From contig NZ_QOKZ01000005.1 of NCBI RefSeq assembly GCF_003697785.1, positions 124,001 to 188,000 of the forward strand: DNA of 64,000 bases, written 5' to 3'. The notes below the pieces were generated by a model. That model ran no database searches. It had not been told where the DNA came from and saw only the letters and a program-made list of their open reading frames with translations. This stretch comes from Paracoccus alkanivorans (GTDB lineage Bacteria; Pseudomonadota; Alphaproteobacteria; Rhodobacterales; Rhodobacteraceae). Positions 16,167-24,235 of this stretch are shown piece after piece. The translations under genes and the position numbers were made by a program. Within the stretch, counting starts at the first letter, position 1; each line of letters opens with the position of its first letter.

Positions 16167-18161
16167 ATGAGCGATCGCGAGCCTTCCCGTCATGTTTTCC
16201 GGACCAGCCAGCTTGAAGAAGCCGACGGTCCCGGCCTGAACCCCACCAATAACCGCACCATGGGCGAGATCATCGCCGCCCGGTTCTCGCGCCGCGGTTT
16301 CCTGCGCGGCTCGATGGCCGCCACGGCGATTTCGGCCACGGTCAGCCCGATGGCGCTGCTGGCCGCCGGTGATGCCCATGCGCAGGGCGCGGTCGAGGGT
16401 TCCGTCTTCAACTTCCCCGAGGTCAAGGCGGGTGTCGATGCCGATCACCATGTCGCCGAGGGCTATGACGCCGATGTGCTGCTGCGTTGGGGTGACAAGG
16501 TCTTTGCCGATGCGCCGGAATTCGATCCGGCCAACCAGTCCGAGGCCGCGCAGGAGCGCCAGTTCGGCTATAACAATGATTTCGTCGGATTCATCCCGCT
16601 GGACGGAGCCGACGATCACGGCCTGCTGGTGGTCAACCACGAATATACCAACGAGCACCTGATGTTCCCCGGCATCGTGACCGTCAGCGATGGCGAGATC
16701 ACCGTGAGCGAGGCGACCGAAGACCGGGTGAATATCGAGATGGCCGCGCATGGCGGCACGGTGATCGAGATCCGCAAGACTGACGGCAAATGGCAGCCGG
16801 TGCTGGACGGCATGCTGAACCGCCGGATCACCGCCAAGACCCCGATGACCATCAGCGGCCCCGCAGCCGGCCATGCCCGCCTGCAGACCAGCGCCGATCC
16901 GAGCGGGACCGAGGTCCTGGGCACCGTCAACAACTGTGCTGGCGGCGTGACGCCCTGGGGCACCTACATCATGGCCGAGGAAAACATCCACGGCTATTTC
17001 ATCGGCACCCTGCCCGAAGGCCATGCGGAGGCCACGAATTACGAGCGCATGGGCATTCCGGACGAAAGCTATGAATGGGGACGGTTCCACGACCGCTTCG
17101 ACGTCTCCAAGGAGCCGAACGAGCCGAACCGTTTCGGCTGGATCGTCGAGGTCGATGTGATGGACCCGGAATCGAAACCGAAGAAACGGACGGCACTTGG
17201 CCGTTTCAAGCATGAGGGCGCGGCAAGCGCCGTTGCCGGGGATGGCCGCGTGGTCTTCTATCTGGGCGATGATGAACGCTTCGACTATGTCTATAAATTC
17301 GTGACGGCGGGGAAATACAATCCCGACGATCGCGCCGCGAATATGGATCTGCTGGATGAGGGCACGCTTTATGTTGCCCGTTTCGACGAGGATGGCTCGG
17401 TCGAATGGCTGCCCCTGGTGCATGGCGAAGGGCCGTTGACCGCCGAGAACGGTTTCGAGTCCCAGGCCGATGTCCTGATCGAGACCCGCCGCGCCGCCGA
17501 CCTGCTGGAAGCCACGCCGATGGACCGCCCCGAAGATATAGAACCGGATGCCGAGAAGGGCCGCGCCTATGTCATGCTGACCAACAACACCAAGCGCGAA
17601 GAGGCCAATGCCGCCAATCCGCGCGTGGAGAACGCCTTCGGCCATATCATCGAGATCACCGAGGATGGCGGCGACCTGACCGCGACCAGGGGCACCTGGG
17701 AGATCCTGGTGCAATGCGGTGATCCGGCGATTGCCGATGTCGGGGCGACTTTCTCGACCGCGACGACCGAGGATGGCTGGTTCGGCATGCCGGACAACTG
17801 CGCCATCGACAGCGACGGGCGGCTCTGGGTGACGACCGATGGCAACTCGCCTTCGGATACCGGACGCACGGACGGGCTTTGGGCAATGGATACCGAGGGT
17901 GCCGCGCGCGGGACCTCGCGGCTGTTCTATCGCGTGCCGGTCGGGGGCGAGATGTGCGGCCCCTGCCCGACCCCGGACCTGACCACCTTCTTCGTGGCGG
18001 TGCAGCACCCGGCTGACGGTGGCGAGGATTGGGAAGAGTTCGGGCGGCCGTCCTATTACGAGGACCTGTCCACCCGCTGGCCGGATTTCGACGACGCGAT
18101 GCCGGTGCGCCCCTCGGTCGTGGCGATCACCAAGCAAGGTGGCGGCAAGATCGGAGCCTGA
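16167..18161 (+). CDS. phoX: PhoX family alkaline phosphatase (Tat-exported)
   Basis: Protein of 664 residues of the PhoX/DUF839 family, calcium- and iron-dependent phosphomonoesterases that release phosphate from organic esters in the periplasm or outside the cell. A twin-arginine signal (FSRRGFLRGSMAATA) lies about 45 residues in, followed by a hydrophobic stretch and an AHAQ cleavage site. Further family segments are VNHEYTNEHLMFPG, NNCAGGVTPWGTY, FKHEGA and MPDNCAIDSDGRLWV. The ATG has CAGGAG 7 bases upstream; a frame extending to 16002 is rejected as a leader. A possible Pho box and a strong terminator frame the gene, suggesting a monocistronic phosphate-starvation gene. Confidence 0.93.
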   Translation: MSDREPSRHVFRTSQLEEADGPGLNPTNNRTMGEIIAARFSRRGFLRGSMAATAISATVSPMALLAAGDAHAQGAVEGSVFNFPEVKAGVDADHHVAEGYDADVLLRWGDKVFADAPEFDPANQSEAAQERQFGYNNDFVGFIPLDGADDHGLLVVNHEYTNEHLMFPGIVTVSDGEITVSEATEDRVNIEMAAHGGTVIEIRKTDGKWQPVLDGMLNRRITAKTPMTISGPAAGHARLQTSADPSGTEVLGTVNNCAGGVTPWGTYIMAEENIHGYFIGTLPEGHAEATNYERMGIPDESYEWGRFHDRFDVSKEPNEPNRFGWIVEVDVMDPESKPKKRTALGRFKHEGAASAVAGDGRVVFYLGDDERFDYVYKFVTAGKYNPDDRAANMDLLDEGTLYVARFDEDGSVEWLPLVHGEGPLTAENGFESQADVLIETRRAADLLEATPMDRPEDIEPDAEKGRAYVMLTNNTKREEANAANPRVENAFGHIIEITEDGGDLTATRGTWEILVQCGDPAIADVGATFSTATTEDGWFGMPDNCAIDSDGRLWVTTDGNSPSDTGRTDGLWAMDTEGAARGTSRLFYRVPVGGEMCGPCPTPDLTTFFVAVQHPADGGEDWEEFGRPSYYEDLSTRWPDFDDAMPVRPSVVAITKQGGGKIGA

Positions 18162-18180
18162 GCGGCGTAACGTGACAGGC

Positions 18181-18209
18181 AAAGCCCGCGTCATCGGCGC
18201 GGGCTTTTT
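18181..18209 (+). terminator. Rho-independent terminator of phoX
   Basis: AAAGCCCGCG-TCATCGG-CGCGGGCTTT: a perfect 10-bp stem (18181-18190 with 18198-18207) ending in TTTTT, 20 bases after the phoX stop. The A tract on the left means it could also work for def genes converging from the other strand. Confidence 0.92.
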
Positions 18210-18326
18210 GCTTGCCGAAGCGTATTGGAAGCGAGTTGATCCGGCGAATATGCGGCAAGACCGCCAGCGGGTGACGCCATCGGCTCGAATGAGCCGTCCA
18301 CGACGGGATGAAGCCCCTCTGTCCTG

Positions 18327-18830
18327 CTATGCCCGCCGCGCCAGCTTGGCGGATTTCTGCACCAGCATCTTGCGCCGCAGCGGCGACAGGTGATCGACAT
18401 ACATCCGCCCGTCGAGATGATCGATCTGATGCTGCACGCTGGTCGCCCAGAGCCCGACGAAATCGCGCTCCTCGATCTCTCCGTCCATGTTCAGGAACCG
18501 CACCGTCACCGCACGCGGCCTCTCGATTCGCGCCGACACGCCGGGCAGGTTCGGGCTGGCCTCCTCGTGGCTGCGCAGCTTCACGCTGACATGCAGCAAT
18601 TCAGGATTGGCCATCCGCACGACCTGCCCCCGCGACTCTGACGCATCCACCACCGCCAGCCGCAGCATGATGCCGATCTGCGGCGCGGCCAATCCCACGC
18701 CCGGCATCGCCTCCATCGTGTCGATCATGTCGTCCCAGATCATCCGCACGGTCTCGGTCACCGCCTCGACCGGGTCGGCGGGGATATGCAGCCGGCGGTC
18801 GGCATAGGGCAGGAAGGGGCGGACCGTCAT
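18327..18830 (-). CDS. Peptide deformylase paralogue, probably inactive
   Basis: Deformylase-fold protein of 167 residues placed directly after def. Motif 1 is intact (GLAAPQIG). Motif 2, normally EGCLS with the metal-binding Cys, reads EEASPNLP. Motif 3, normally HExxH, reads QHQIDH, so the catalytic Glu is Gln. Loss of one metal ligand and the catalytic base makes hydrolysis of N-formyl groups unlikely. The fold and C-terminal helix are conserved, which points to a retained non-catalytic or altered role. The ATG at 18830 follows the def stop by 15 bases; a TTG at 18842 is an alternative. The gene fmt, often next, is absent. Confidence 0.85.
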   Translation of the reverse strand: MTVRPFLPYADRRLHIPADPVEAVTETVRMIWDDMIDTMEAMPGVGLAAPQIGIMLRLAVVDASESRGQVVRMANPELLHVSVKLRSHEEASPNLPGVSARIERPRAVTVRFLNMDGEIEERDFVGLWATSVQHQIDHLDGRMYVDHLSPLRRKMLVQKSAKLARRA

Positions 18831-18845
18831 TCCCGGCCCCAAGCC

Positions 18846-19367
18846 TCAGCCACGCGCCATCTCGCGCTTCAGTTTGACCATCTTGCGGGTGATCATCTGC
18901 CGCCTGATCGCCGAAAGATGATCGATGAACAGCACCCCGTTGAGATGATCCAGTTCATGCTGCGCGCAGGTCGCCCAGAGCCCGTCGAACTCCTGCTCAT
19001 GCGTCTTTCCGTCCAGCCCCAGCCAGCGCATCTTCACCTGTGCGGGACGGGTCACCTCTGCATATTGCTCGGGGATGGACAGGCAGCCTTCCTCATGGGT
19101 GTTAGCCTCTTCCGATGACCATGTCACCTCGGGATTGATCAGCACCATCGGCTGACGCTCCGCCTCCGGATCGCGATTCGCATCCATCACGAAAATCCGC
19201 TTGAGCACGCCCACCTGCGGCCCGGCCAGGCCGACCCCCGGCGCGTCATACATCGTCGCCAGCATGTCATCGGCCAGCGCCTCGATCTCGGGCGTGACGC
19301 TTGCGATGGGCTCCGCCAGTTTTTTCAGGCGCGGATCGGGATGGATCAGGATCGGTCTAATGCTCAT
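18846..19367 (-). CDS. def: Peptide deformylase
   Basis: Removes the formyl group from initiator methionine of nascent proteins, 173 residues. All three motifs are present: GVGLAGPQVG (A to G change at one position), EEGCLSIP with the metal Cys, and QHELDHLNG with two His ligands and the catalytic Glu. It is the first gene of a two-gene operon with the degenerate paralogue downstream. The promoter must lie in the short gap of 82 bases to the divergent lyase gene. Confidence 0.95.
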   Translation of the reverse strand: MSIRPILIHPDPRLKKLAEPIASVTPEIEALADDMLATMYDAPGVGLAGPQVGVLKRIFVMDANRDPEAERQPMVLINPEVTWSSEEANTHEEGCLSIPEQYAEVTRPAQVKMRWLGLDGKTHEQEFDGLWATCAQHELDHLNGVLFIDHLSAIRRQMITRKMVKLKREMARG

Positions 19368-19449
19368 ATCTGCGATTTAGGCGATGGCTTCACCTTACGC
19401 AACAAGCAGCGTATGCATATGACGAAACGCGAAAACGAGGGAGCCCGCC

Positions 19450-20634
19450 ATGACCCAGCCCGATTTCGACGAGGTGATCGATCGCATCGGCACACATTGC
19501 TCGAAATGGGACGACATGGAGGGTGCTTATGGCGTCTCGCCGGGCCAGGGCGGGCTGGCGATGTGGGTGGCCGACATGGATTTCCGCCCCCCCGCCGCTG
19601 TCCAGCGCGCCGTCGAGGCAACGGCGGCGCATGGAATCTATGGCTATCCCGGCGCGAACGCCCCTTATCTCGACGCCATCCAATGGTGGATGGCGAACCG
19701 GCATGGCTGGCAGATCGAGCGCGAATGGATCCTGACCTGCGCCGGGCTGGTCAATGGCGTGGCGATGGCGCTGGACGCCTATACGAACCCCGGCGACGGG
19801 GTGATCGTAATGAGCCCGGTCTATCACGCCTTCGGACGTGTCATCCGTGCCAGCGGGCGCGAGTTGATCGAGCTGCCGCTGGCCATCGAGGATGGCCAAT
19901 ACCGCATGGACTGGTCGCAATGGGAAACCATGCTGACAGGCGGCGAGCGGCTGCTGATCCTGTGCTCGCCACATAATCCCGGCGGCCGCGTCTGGACCGA
20001 GGAGGAGCTGCGCGAGGTGGCCGATTTCTGCACCCGCCACGAGCTGATCCTGGTCTCGGACGACATCCATTGCGACCTGCTCATGCCCGGCCAGCGCCAC
20101 CGCATGATCGCCAATACCGTGCCGGATATCCGCGACCGGCTGGTGACACTGACCGCCGCCACCAAGACATTCAACATCGCCGGCGCCCATATCGGCAACG
20201 CGATCATCGCCGATGACGACCTTCGCGCGAAATTCAAGGGTGCGCTGATGGCGCGCGGTGTCTCCCCCGGCCTGTTCGGCATGGACATGGTCGCGGCCGC
20301 CTATTCCCCCGAGGGCGCGGCATGGGTCGATGCACTGGTCGAATATCTCGACGGCAACCGCCGCCTCTTCGACGAGGGTGTGAACGCCATTCCCGGCCTG
20401 CGCTCGATGCCGCTGCAGGCGACCTACCTGTCATGGGTCGATTTCTCCGGCACCGGGATGAGCACCGCCGAGTTCACCGCCCGCGTCGAAAAGACCGCCC
20501 GCATCGCCGTCAATCACGGCACAAGCTTCGGCAGGGGCGGCGACAGCTTCCTGCGTTTCAACATCGCCACCCCCCGCGCCCGTGTGACCGAGGCGGTGAA
20601 ACGGCTTCGGGAGGCCTTTTCCGACCTGCAATGA
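19450..20634 (+). CDS. patB: MalY/PatB-type C-S lyase (PLP aminotransferase fold)
   Basis: PLP enzyme of 394 residues of the MalY/PatB subgroup, cystathionine beta-lyase-like. The N-terminal pattern (THCSKWDDMEGAYG, WVADMDFRPP) is specific for this subgroup. The PLP lysine is near residue 239 in AATKTFNIAG, the Asn-Pro-Gly motif is SPHNPGG and SDDIHCDL carries the PLP-pyridine Asp. It would cleave cystathionine or cysteine conjugates. A good GAGGGAG precedes the ATG. Its stop overlaps the next start (ATGA), so it is coupled to the L,D-transpeptidase gene, an unusual pairing. Confidence 0.88.
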   Translation: MTQPDFDEVIDRIGTHCSKWDDMEGAYGVSPGQGGLAMWVADMDFRPPAAVQRAVEATAAHGIYGYPGANAPYLDAIQWWMANRHGWQIEREWILTCAGLVNGVAMALDAYTNPGDGVIVMSPVYHAFGRVIRASGRELIELPLAIEDGQYRMDWSQWETMLTGGERLLILCSPHNPGGRVWTEEELREVADFCTRHELILVSDDIHCDLLMPGQRHRMIANTVPDIRDRLVTLTAATKTFNIAGAHIGNAIIADDDLRAKFKGALMARGVSPGLFGMDMVAAAYSPEGAAWVDALVEYLDGNRRLFDEGVNAIPGLRSMPLQATYLSWVDFSGTGMSTAEFTARVEKTARIAVNHGTSFGRGGDSFLRFNIATPRARVTEAVKRLREAFSDLQ

Positions 20635-21179
20635 ACCTGCTTGCCCGGCTCTTCTCGGCCCTGACGCTGGTGGTGCTGATCTGCGCCCTCTGGGTCGCGC
20701 TGCTTCCGCAACGCCCCGTCCCGCCGAATCGCCCCGCGCCCGATCAAGCCACGCTGACCGGACCGGTAGACCGTATCCTGATCGAGAAATCCGCCCGCCG
20801 GATGATTGCCTACCGGGATGGCGCAGCGCTGAAAACCTATCGCATCGCCCTTGGCTTCGCTCCCGATGGCGACAAGCGCCAGCAGGGCGACGGCAAGACC
20901 CCCGAGGGCATTTTCCGCATCGATCGCCGCAATGAAGCCAGTGCCTATCACCTGTCGCTCGGCATAGACTATCCCAAACCTGAGGACCGCGCCCGCGCCG
21001 CCGCCGAAGGCATCGATCCCGGCGGCGACATCTTCATCCACGGCCAGCCGAACCAGTTGCCGCGCGGAATTCTTTTGCCCGGAGACTGGACGGCGGGCTG
21101 CATCGCCATTTCGAACGCCGAGATTGCCGAACTTTTCGCCGCCACCGCCATCGGCACCGAGGTCGAGATCAGGCCGTGA
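20631..21179 (+). CDS. L,D-transpeptidase (YkuD) family protein
   Basis: Protein of 182 residues. An N-terminal hydrophobic segment (about residues 3-25) acts as signal or anchor. The YkuD domain follows: [16 protein letters not shown], the GDGKTPEG substrate loop, IHGQPN and the catalytic segment [10 protein letters not shown] with Cys and preceding Gly, matching H-G-x(n)-S/T-x-G-C. Such enzymes crosslink peptidoglycan 3-3 or attach lipoproteins. The ATG overlaps the lyase stop by 4 bases. A longer frame extending back into the lyase gene is a shadow. Confidence 0.9.
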   Translation: MNLLARLFSALTLVVLICALWVALLPQRPVPPNRPAPDQATLTGPVDRILIEKSARRMIAYRDGAALKTYRIALGFAPDGDKRQQGDGKTPEGIFRIDRRNEASAYHLSLGIDYPKPEDRARAAAEGIDPGGDIFIHGQPNQLPRGILLPGDWTAGCIAISNAEIAELFAATAIGTEVEIRP

Positions 21180-21255
21180 AGCGACCCACATTGCAATCCC
21201 CTCGACGGACAAGCATATAGGGGCGCAAAGCGAACAAGCCCGGAGCATCTCGCGT

Positions 21256-22215
21256 ATGGTCTATCTGGACTTCGAAAAACCGTTGGCCGATGTCGAAGGC
21301 AAGGCCGAAGAACTTCGCGCCATGGCCCGGAAATCCGAAGACGCAGTCGATGTCGAAAAAGAGGCAGCCGCGCTGGACAAGAAGGCCGGCGATCTTTTGA
21401 AGGACCTTTACAAGAATCTTGATCCCTGGCGGAAAACGCAGGTCGCGCGCCATCCCGACCGGCCGCATTGCCGCAACTATATCGATGAGTTGTTCTCGGA
21501 GTTCACGCCGCTGGCGGGCGACCGCGCCTTTGGCGACGACCACGCCGTGATGGGCGGGCTCGCGCGCTTCAACGACGCGCCCTGCGTGGTGATCGGCCAT
21601 GAAAAGGGGCATGATACCAAATCCCGGATCGACCATAATTTCGGCATGGCCCGCCCCGAGGGGTATCGCAAGGCGATTCGCCTGATGGACATGGCGCACC
21701 GTTTCGGCTTGCCCGTGATCACTATCGTCGACACGCCCGGCGCCTATCCCGGGAAGGGTGCCGAGGAACGCGGCCAGTCCGAGGCCATCGCCCGCTGCAC
21801 CCAGAAATGCCTGGAGATCGGCGTGCCGCTGGTCAGCGTGATCATTGGAGAGGGCGGCTCTGGCGGGGCCGTGGCATTCGCGACGGCCAACCGTATCGCC
21901 ATGTTGGAGCATTCGATCTATTCAGTGATATCGCCCGAGGGCTGCGCTTCGATTCTGTGGAAGGATTCCGACAAGATGCGCGACGCCGCCACCGCCCTGC
22001 GCCTGACCGCGCAAGATTTGAAGAAGCTCGAAGTGATCGACCGCATCATCGCCGAGCCCCTGGGCGGGGCACAGCGCAGGCCACAAGACGCGATCAGGGC
22101 GGTCGGCGAGGGAATCGCAGAGATGCTGAAGGATTTGTCTGGCAAGAAACCCGCCGATCTGATCAGGGATCGCCGCCAGAAATTTCTGTCGATGGGCTCG
22201 AAATCACTGGCCTGA
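21256..22215 (+). CDS. accA: Acetyl-CoA carboxylase carboxyltransferase subunit alpha
   Basis: Alpha subunit of the carboxyltransferase, forming malonyl-CoA with AccD, 319 residues. Recognisable segments are [43 protein letters not shown] and IGEGGSGGA, and [10 protein letters not shown] near the C terminus. Start at the ATG giving [10 protein letters not shown], the normal alphaproteobacterial N terminus; GGAG lies about 10 bases upstream. accD is not in the window, which is usual for proteobacteria. A 397-base region without a long gene follows. Confidence 0.96.
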   Translation: MVYLDFEKPLADVEGKAEELRAMARKSEDAVDVEKEAAALDKKAGDLLKDLYKNLDPWRKTQVARHPDRPHCRNYIDELFSEFTPLAGDRAFGDDHAVMGGLARFNDAPCVVIGHEKGHDTKSRIDHNFGMARPEGYRKAIRLMDMAHRFGLPVITIVDTPGAYPGKGAEERGQSEAIARCTQKCLEIGVPLVSVIIGEGGSGGAVAFATANRIAMLEHSIYSVISPEGCASILWKDSDKMRDAATALRLTAQDLKKLEVIDRIIAEPLGGAQRRPQDAIRAVGEGIAEMLKDLSGKKPADLIRDRRQKFLSMGSKSLA

Positions 22216-22612
22216 GACAGGGCTCTCCCCTTCTGGAGGCAGAGCGGGATAAGCGCCTGTCGCGGGTCACGGAATCCCCGGCTGCGACATTATGGCAACA
22301 GTTTTTGCTCTTTCCCGGCGATCACGCCTTGAAGTCTTGCCGTCTTCCCTTTGCTGCGGCAGTCATTAGCCCTGCCCATTGTTCAAGCCGAGAGAGGAGG
22401 GGCCTGCATGACTGAACCTTGCATCGCACACGCCTTTCTCGTGATGGATTCCCTGTCGCTGAACCGACAAGGATAATCCGTCCCGCAGGGGCAGTTTCCA
22501 AGCTGACATGATCTGATCCACCGCGTTTCGCGCGGCGTTCCATCATGTCTTTTCTCAACACAACCAACCACTTGCATCCCATGCCCCGGCATGGGTGATT
22601 ATGGAGACCGCA
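22216..22612. other. Intergenic region between accA and the DUF1127 gene
   Basis: No long reading frame. It contains a 22-codon candidate ORF (22408-22476) with a strong ribosome binding site, and an 8-bp inverted repeat CCCATG-CCCCGG-CATGGG at 22578-22595 just before the DUF1127 gene. A region GCTCTCC...GGAGGCAGAGC close to the accA stop might be a weak terminator. I see no tRNA or insertion sequence. Confidence 0.5.
22408..22476 (+). CDS. Candidate 22-residue leader or micro-ORF
   Basis: ATG preceded 7 bases upstream by AGGAGGGG, an almost perfect ribosome binding site, and ending at TAA. The product (MTEPCIAHAF...) has no recognised relative. It lies about 140 bases before the DUF1127 start. 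Strong Shine-Dalgarno placement is the only argument for it; chance is possible. Confidence 0.3.
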   Translation: MTEPCIAHAFLVMDSLSLNRQG

Positions 22613-22843
22613 ATGATTGCGCAACTTCCCGCACGCGTGCTGACGCCGCGGCCCACCATCGAACGCCTGATCCATCGCTATGGCGCGATGCCGGTCTTAT
22701 GGGCCACCATCCGGGCGCTCCTGATGCCACGGAAAAGGCGGGCGAGGCCGCCCGACCCCTATCATCTCAGCCCGCATCTGCGGCGCGACATCGGCCTTCC
22801 GCCAGAACGGCCCCATGTCCCGAAATATTACGAGTTGAGATAA
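22613..22843 (+). CDS. DUF1127-like small protein
   Basis: Small basic protein of 76 residues. The C-terminal segment HLSPHLRRDIGLPPE matches the arginine-rich DUF1127 core (S/D-x-LxRDIGL). GGAG 6 bases before the ATG at 22613 decides the start over the in-frame ATG at 22595. DUF1127 proteins in Rhodobacteraceae are linked to stress response and RNA turnover; the sequence here does not show a specific role. A GC-rich hairpin after the stop is shared with the converging gene. Confidence 0.75.
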   Translation: MIAQLPARVLTPRPTIERLIHRYGAMPVLWATIRALLMPRKRRARPPDPYHLSPHLRRDIGLPPERPHVPKYYELR

Positions 22844-22850
22844 TCCGGCG

Positions 22851-22870
22851 GGCCGCGCTTCGGCGCGGCC
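22851..22870. terminator. Bidirectional GC hairpin between convergent genes
   Basis: GGCCGCGC-TTCG-GCGCGGCC, a perfect 8-bp stem with a stable TTCG tetraloop, in the 26-base space between the DUF1127 stop and the stop of the FMN-binding protein gene (it touches the latter's stop codon). There is no T tract. Confidence 0.65.
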
Positions 22871-23472
22871 TACCACATGGTCCTGGCGGCCCGTTGCGGC
22901 CATTCGGCGTCATAGGAGGCGCCGCCGACTTCGCCTTCGGTCATGTTCGCAAGGATTTGCCCCGGCGTCGGCAGACCGCCGCTATCGTCCCCGCCTTCCC
23001 ACAACGCCGCGCGGATCACCGCCCGTGCGCATTGGAAATATATCTCGGCCACCTGCACCACGATCACAGTGCGAGGCAGTTTGCCCCGGTGCTCGAAGCT
23101 TTGCCGCAATTCGGCATCATCGGTCAGCCGCGCCGTCCCGTTGACCCTGATCGCATTGCCCGAACCGCGTACCAGGAACATCAGGCTGACCCGCCCGTCA
23201 CGAACAATATTGCGGATCGAATCGATCCGGTCATTGCCCCGCCAATCGGGAATCGCCAGGTGCCGTTCGTCCAGCGCCCGCGCCACCGGCCCATCATCAC
23301 CACGGGGACTGGCATCGGTCCCCTCGGGTCCCACCGTCGCCAGGACGCAAAACCGTGCCGCCGCGATGAAGCGCGCGTAATCCGGGGTCAGCCGGTCGGC
23401 CACCTTGCGCGTCGACGCCGGGCCGGGGGCGCCGTAAATCCCGGTCAGATCAGTCTCTTTGAGCCAGTTCAT
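22870..23472 (-). CDS. Pyridoxamine 5'-phosphate oxidase-like FMN-binding protein
   Basis: PPOX-fold split-barrel protein of 200 residues resembling the TIGR04025 (DR_2398/MSMEG_1061) group. Segments FCVLATVGPEGTDASPRGD, IPDWRGNDRIDSIRNI, FLVRGSGNAIRVNG and VVQVAEIYFQCARAV are typical of this flavin- or cofactor-binding family, of which many members have unknown substrates. Its start lies within the last 23 bases of plsC, so it is the end of the ftsE-ftsX-plsC unit. Exact reaction unknown. Confidence 0.85.
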   Translation of the reverse strand: MNWLKETDLTGIYGAPGPASTRKVADRLTPDYARFIAAARFCVLATVGPEGTDASPRGDDGPVARALDERHLAIPDWRGNDRIDSIRNIVRDGRVSLMFLVRGSGNAIRVNGTARLTDDAELRQSFEHRGKLPRTVIVVQVAEIYFQCARAVIRAALWEGGDDSGGLPTPGQILANMTEGEVGGASYDAEWPQRAARTMW

Positions 23473-24235
23473 GCACGAACCCCGCCTCTGCCATCAACCG
23501 GTCGGAATTGTCCTCAATCCGCGTCGACAATTCCGCCATGAATGTCTCTGCCGGCAGTTCCGCCCCCATGACCGGCAGGAACTCGATCACCGCGCGCCCC
23601 GGCCGCACCCCCCAGCCCTTGCGTGGCCAGAACAGCCCGGCATTCACCGCAGCAGGCACGACAGGCAGGCCGGTCGCATTGCGGATCGTGCCGACACCAT
23701 GCTTGTAGCTCCGCCGCTCGCCCGGACGCGTCCGCGTGCCCTCGGGATAGATGATCAACTGCCCAAGCCCCTCGCCCGTCAACCGCTTGTTGATCGTTTC
23801 GCCGATAGCGCGCATCGCGTCGTGCCCCCGCGCCCGGTCAATGGGGATGCAGCCCACCTTGTAGGCATACCAGCCCATCACCGGCACCCGCATCACCTCG
23901 CGCTTCATGATGAAATTACGTTCGGGCAAGGCGTGGGCAAGAGCCAGTATATCGAGGAAACACTGGTGCTTGGCAGCGACGATGCAATCGCCGGTCGGCG
24001 GCGTGCCCCGCAATTCGCAGGTGACACCCATATGTATCCGCGCCGCCCAAAGGACATAGCCGATCCAGCGCGTCGCCACCCGGTTCGCCCCTGCCCGCCC
24101 ATGGCGCATGACCTCGGGGATTCCGGCCAGCCCCATCAGCAGGGTTGCAATACCCACATGCAGATAGAACAACGCATTCTGCAGGTATTGCATCGGCCCC
24201 AGGGGCCCCGGCCCGGATGAGGCCGCGCGGCTCAT
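23450..24235 (-). CDS. plsC: 1-acyl-sn-glycerol-3-phosphate acyltransferase (PlsC type)
   Basis: Acyltransferase of 261 residues converting lysophosphatidic to phosphatidic acid at the inner membrane. An N-terminal membrane helix (LFYLHVGIATLLMGLAG) precedes the HX4D motif AAKHQCFLDILAL and the YPEGTRTRPGE substrate motif. The ATG overlaps the ftsX stop (GTGCGATGAG), implying coupled translation. A long upstream extension to 24652 is in the wrong frame inside ftsX and is rejected. Phospholipid synthesis joined to the divisome pair ftsEX is a conserved arrangement in Rhodobacterales. Confidence 0.93.
   Translation of the reverse strand: MSRAASSGPGPLGPMQYLQNALFYLHVGIATLLMGLAGIPEVMRHGRAGANRVATRWIGYVLWAARIHMGVTCELRGTPPTGDCIVAAKHQCFLDILALAHALPERNFIMKREVMRVPVMGWYAYKVGCIPIDRARGHDAMRAIGETINKRLTGEGLGQLIIYPEGTRTRPGERRSYKHGVGTIRNATGLPVVPAAVNAGLFWPRKGWGVRPGRAVIEFLPVMGAELPAETFMAELSTRIEDNSDRLMAEAGFVHELAQRD

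Noticed and set aside
16131-18194. 687-codon minus-strand frame opposite phoX
   Set aside because: Antisense to phoX, which has a Tat signal, family motifs and its own terminator. The opposite product has no recognisable domain.
22870-23541. Plus-strand frames opposite the FMN-binding protein
   Set aside because: Antisense to a gene with clear PPOX-family segments.
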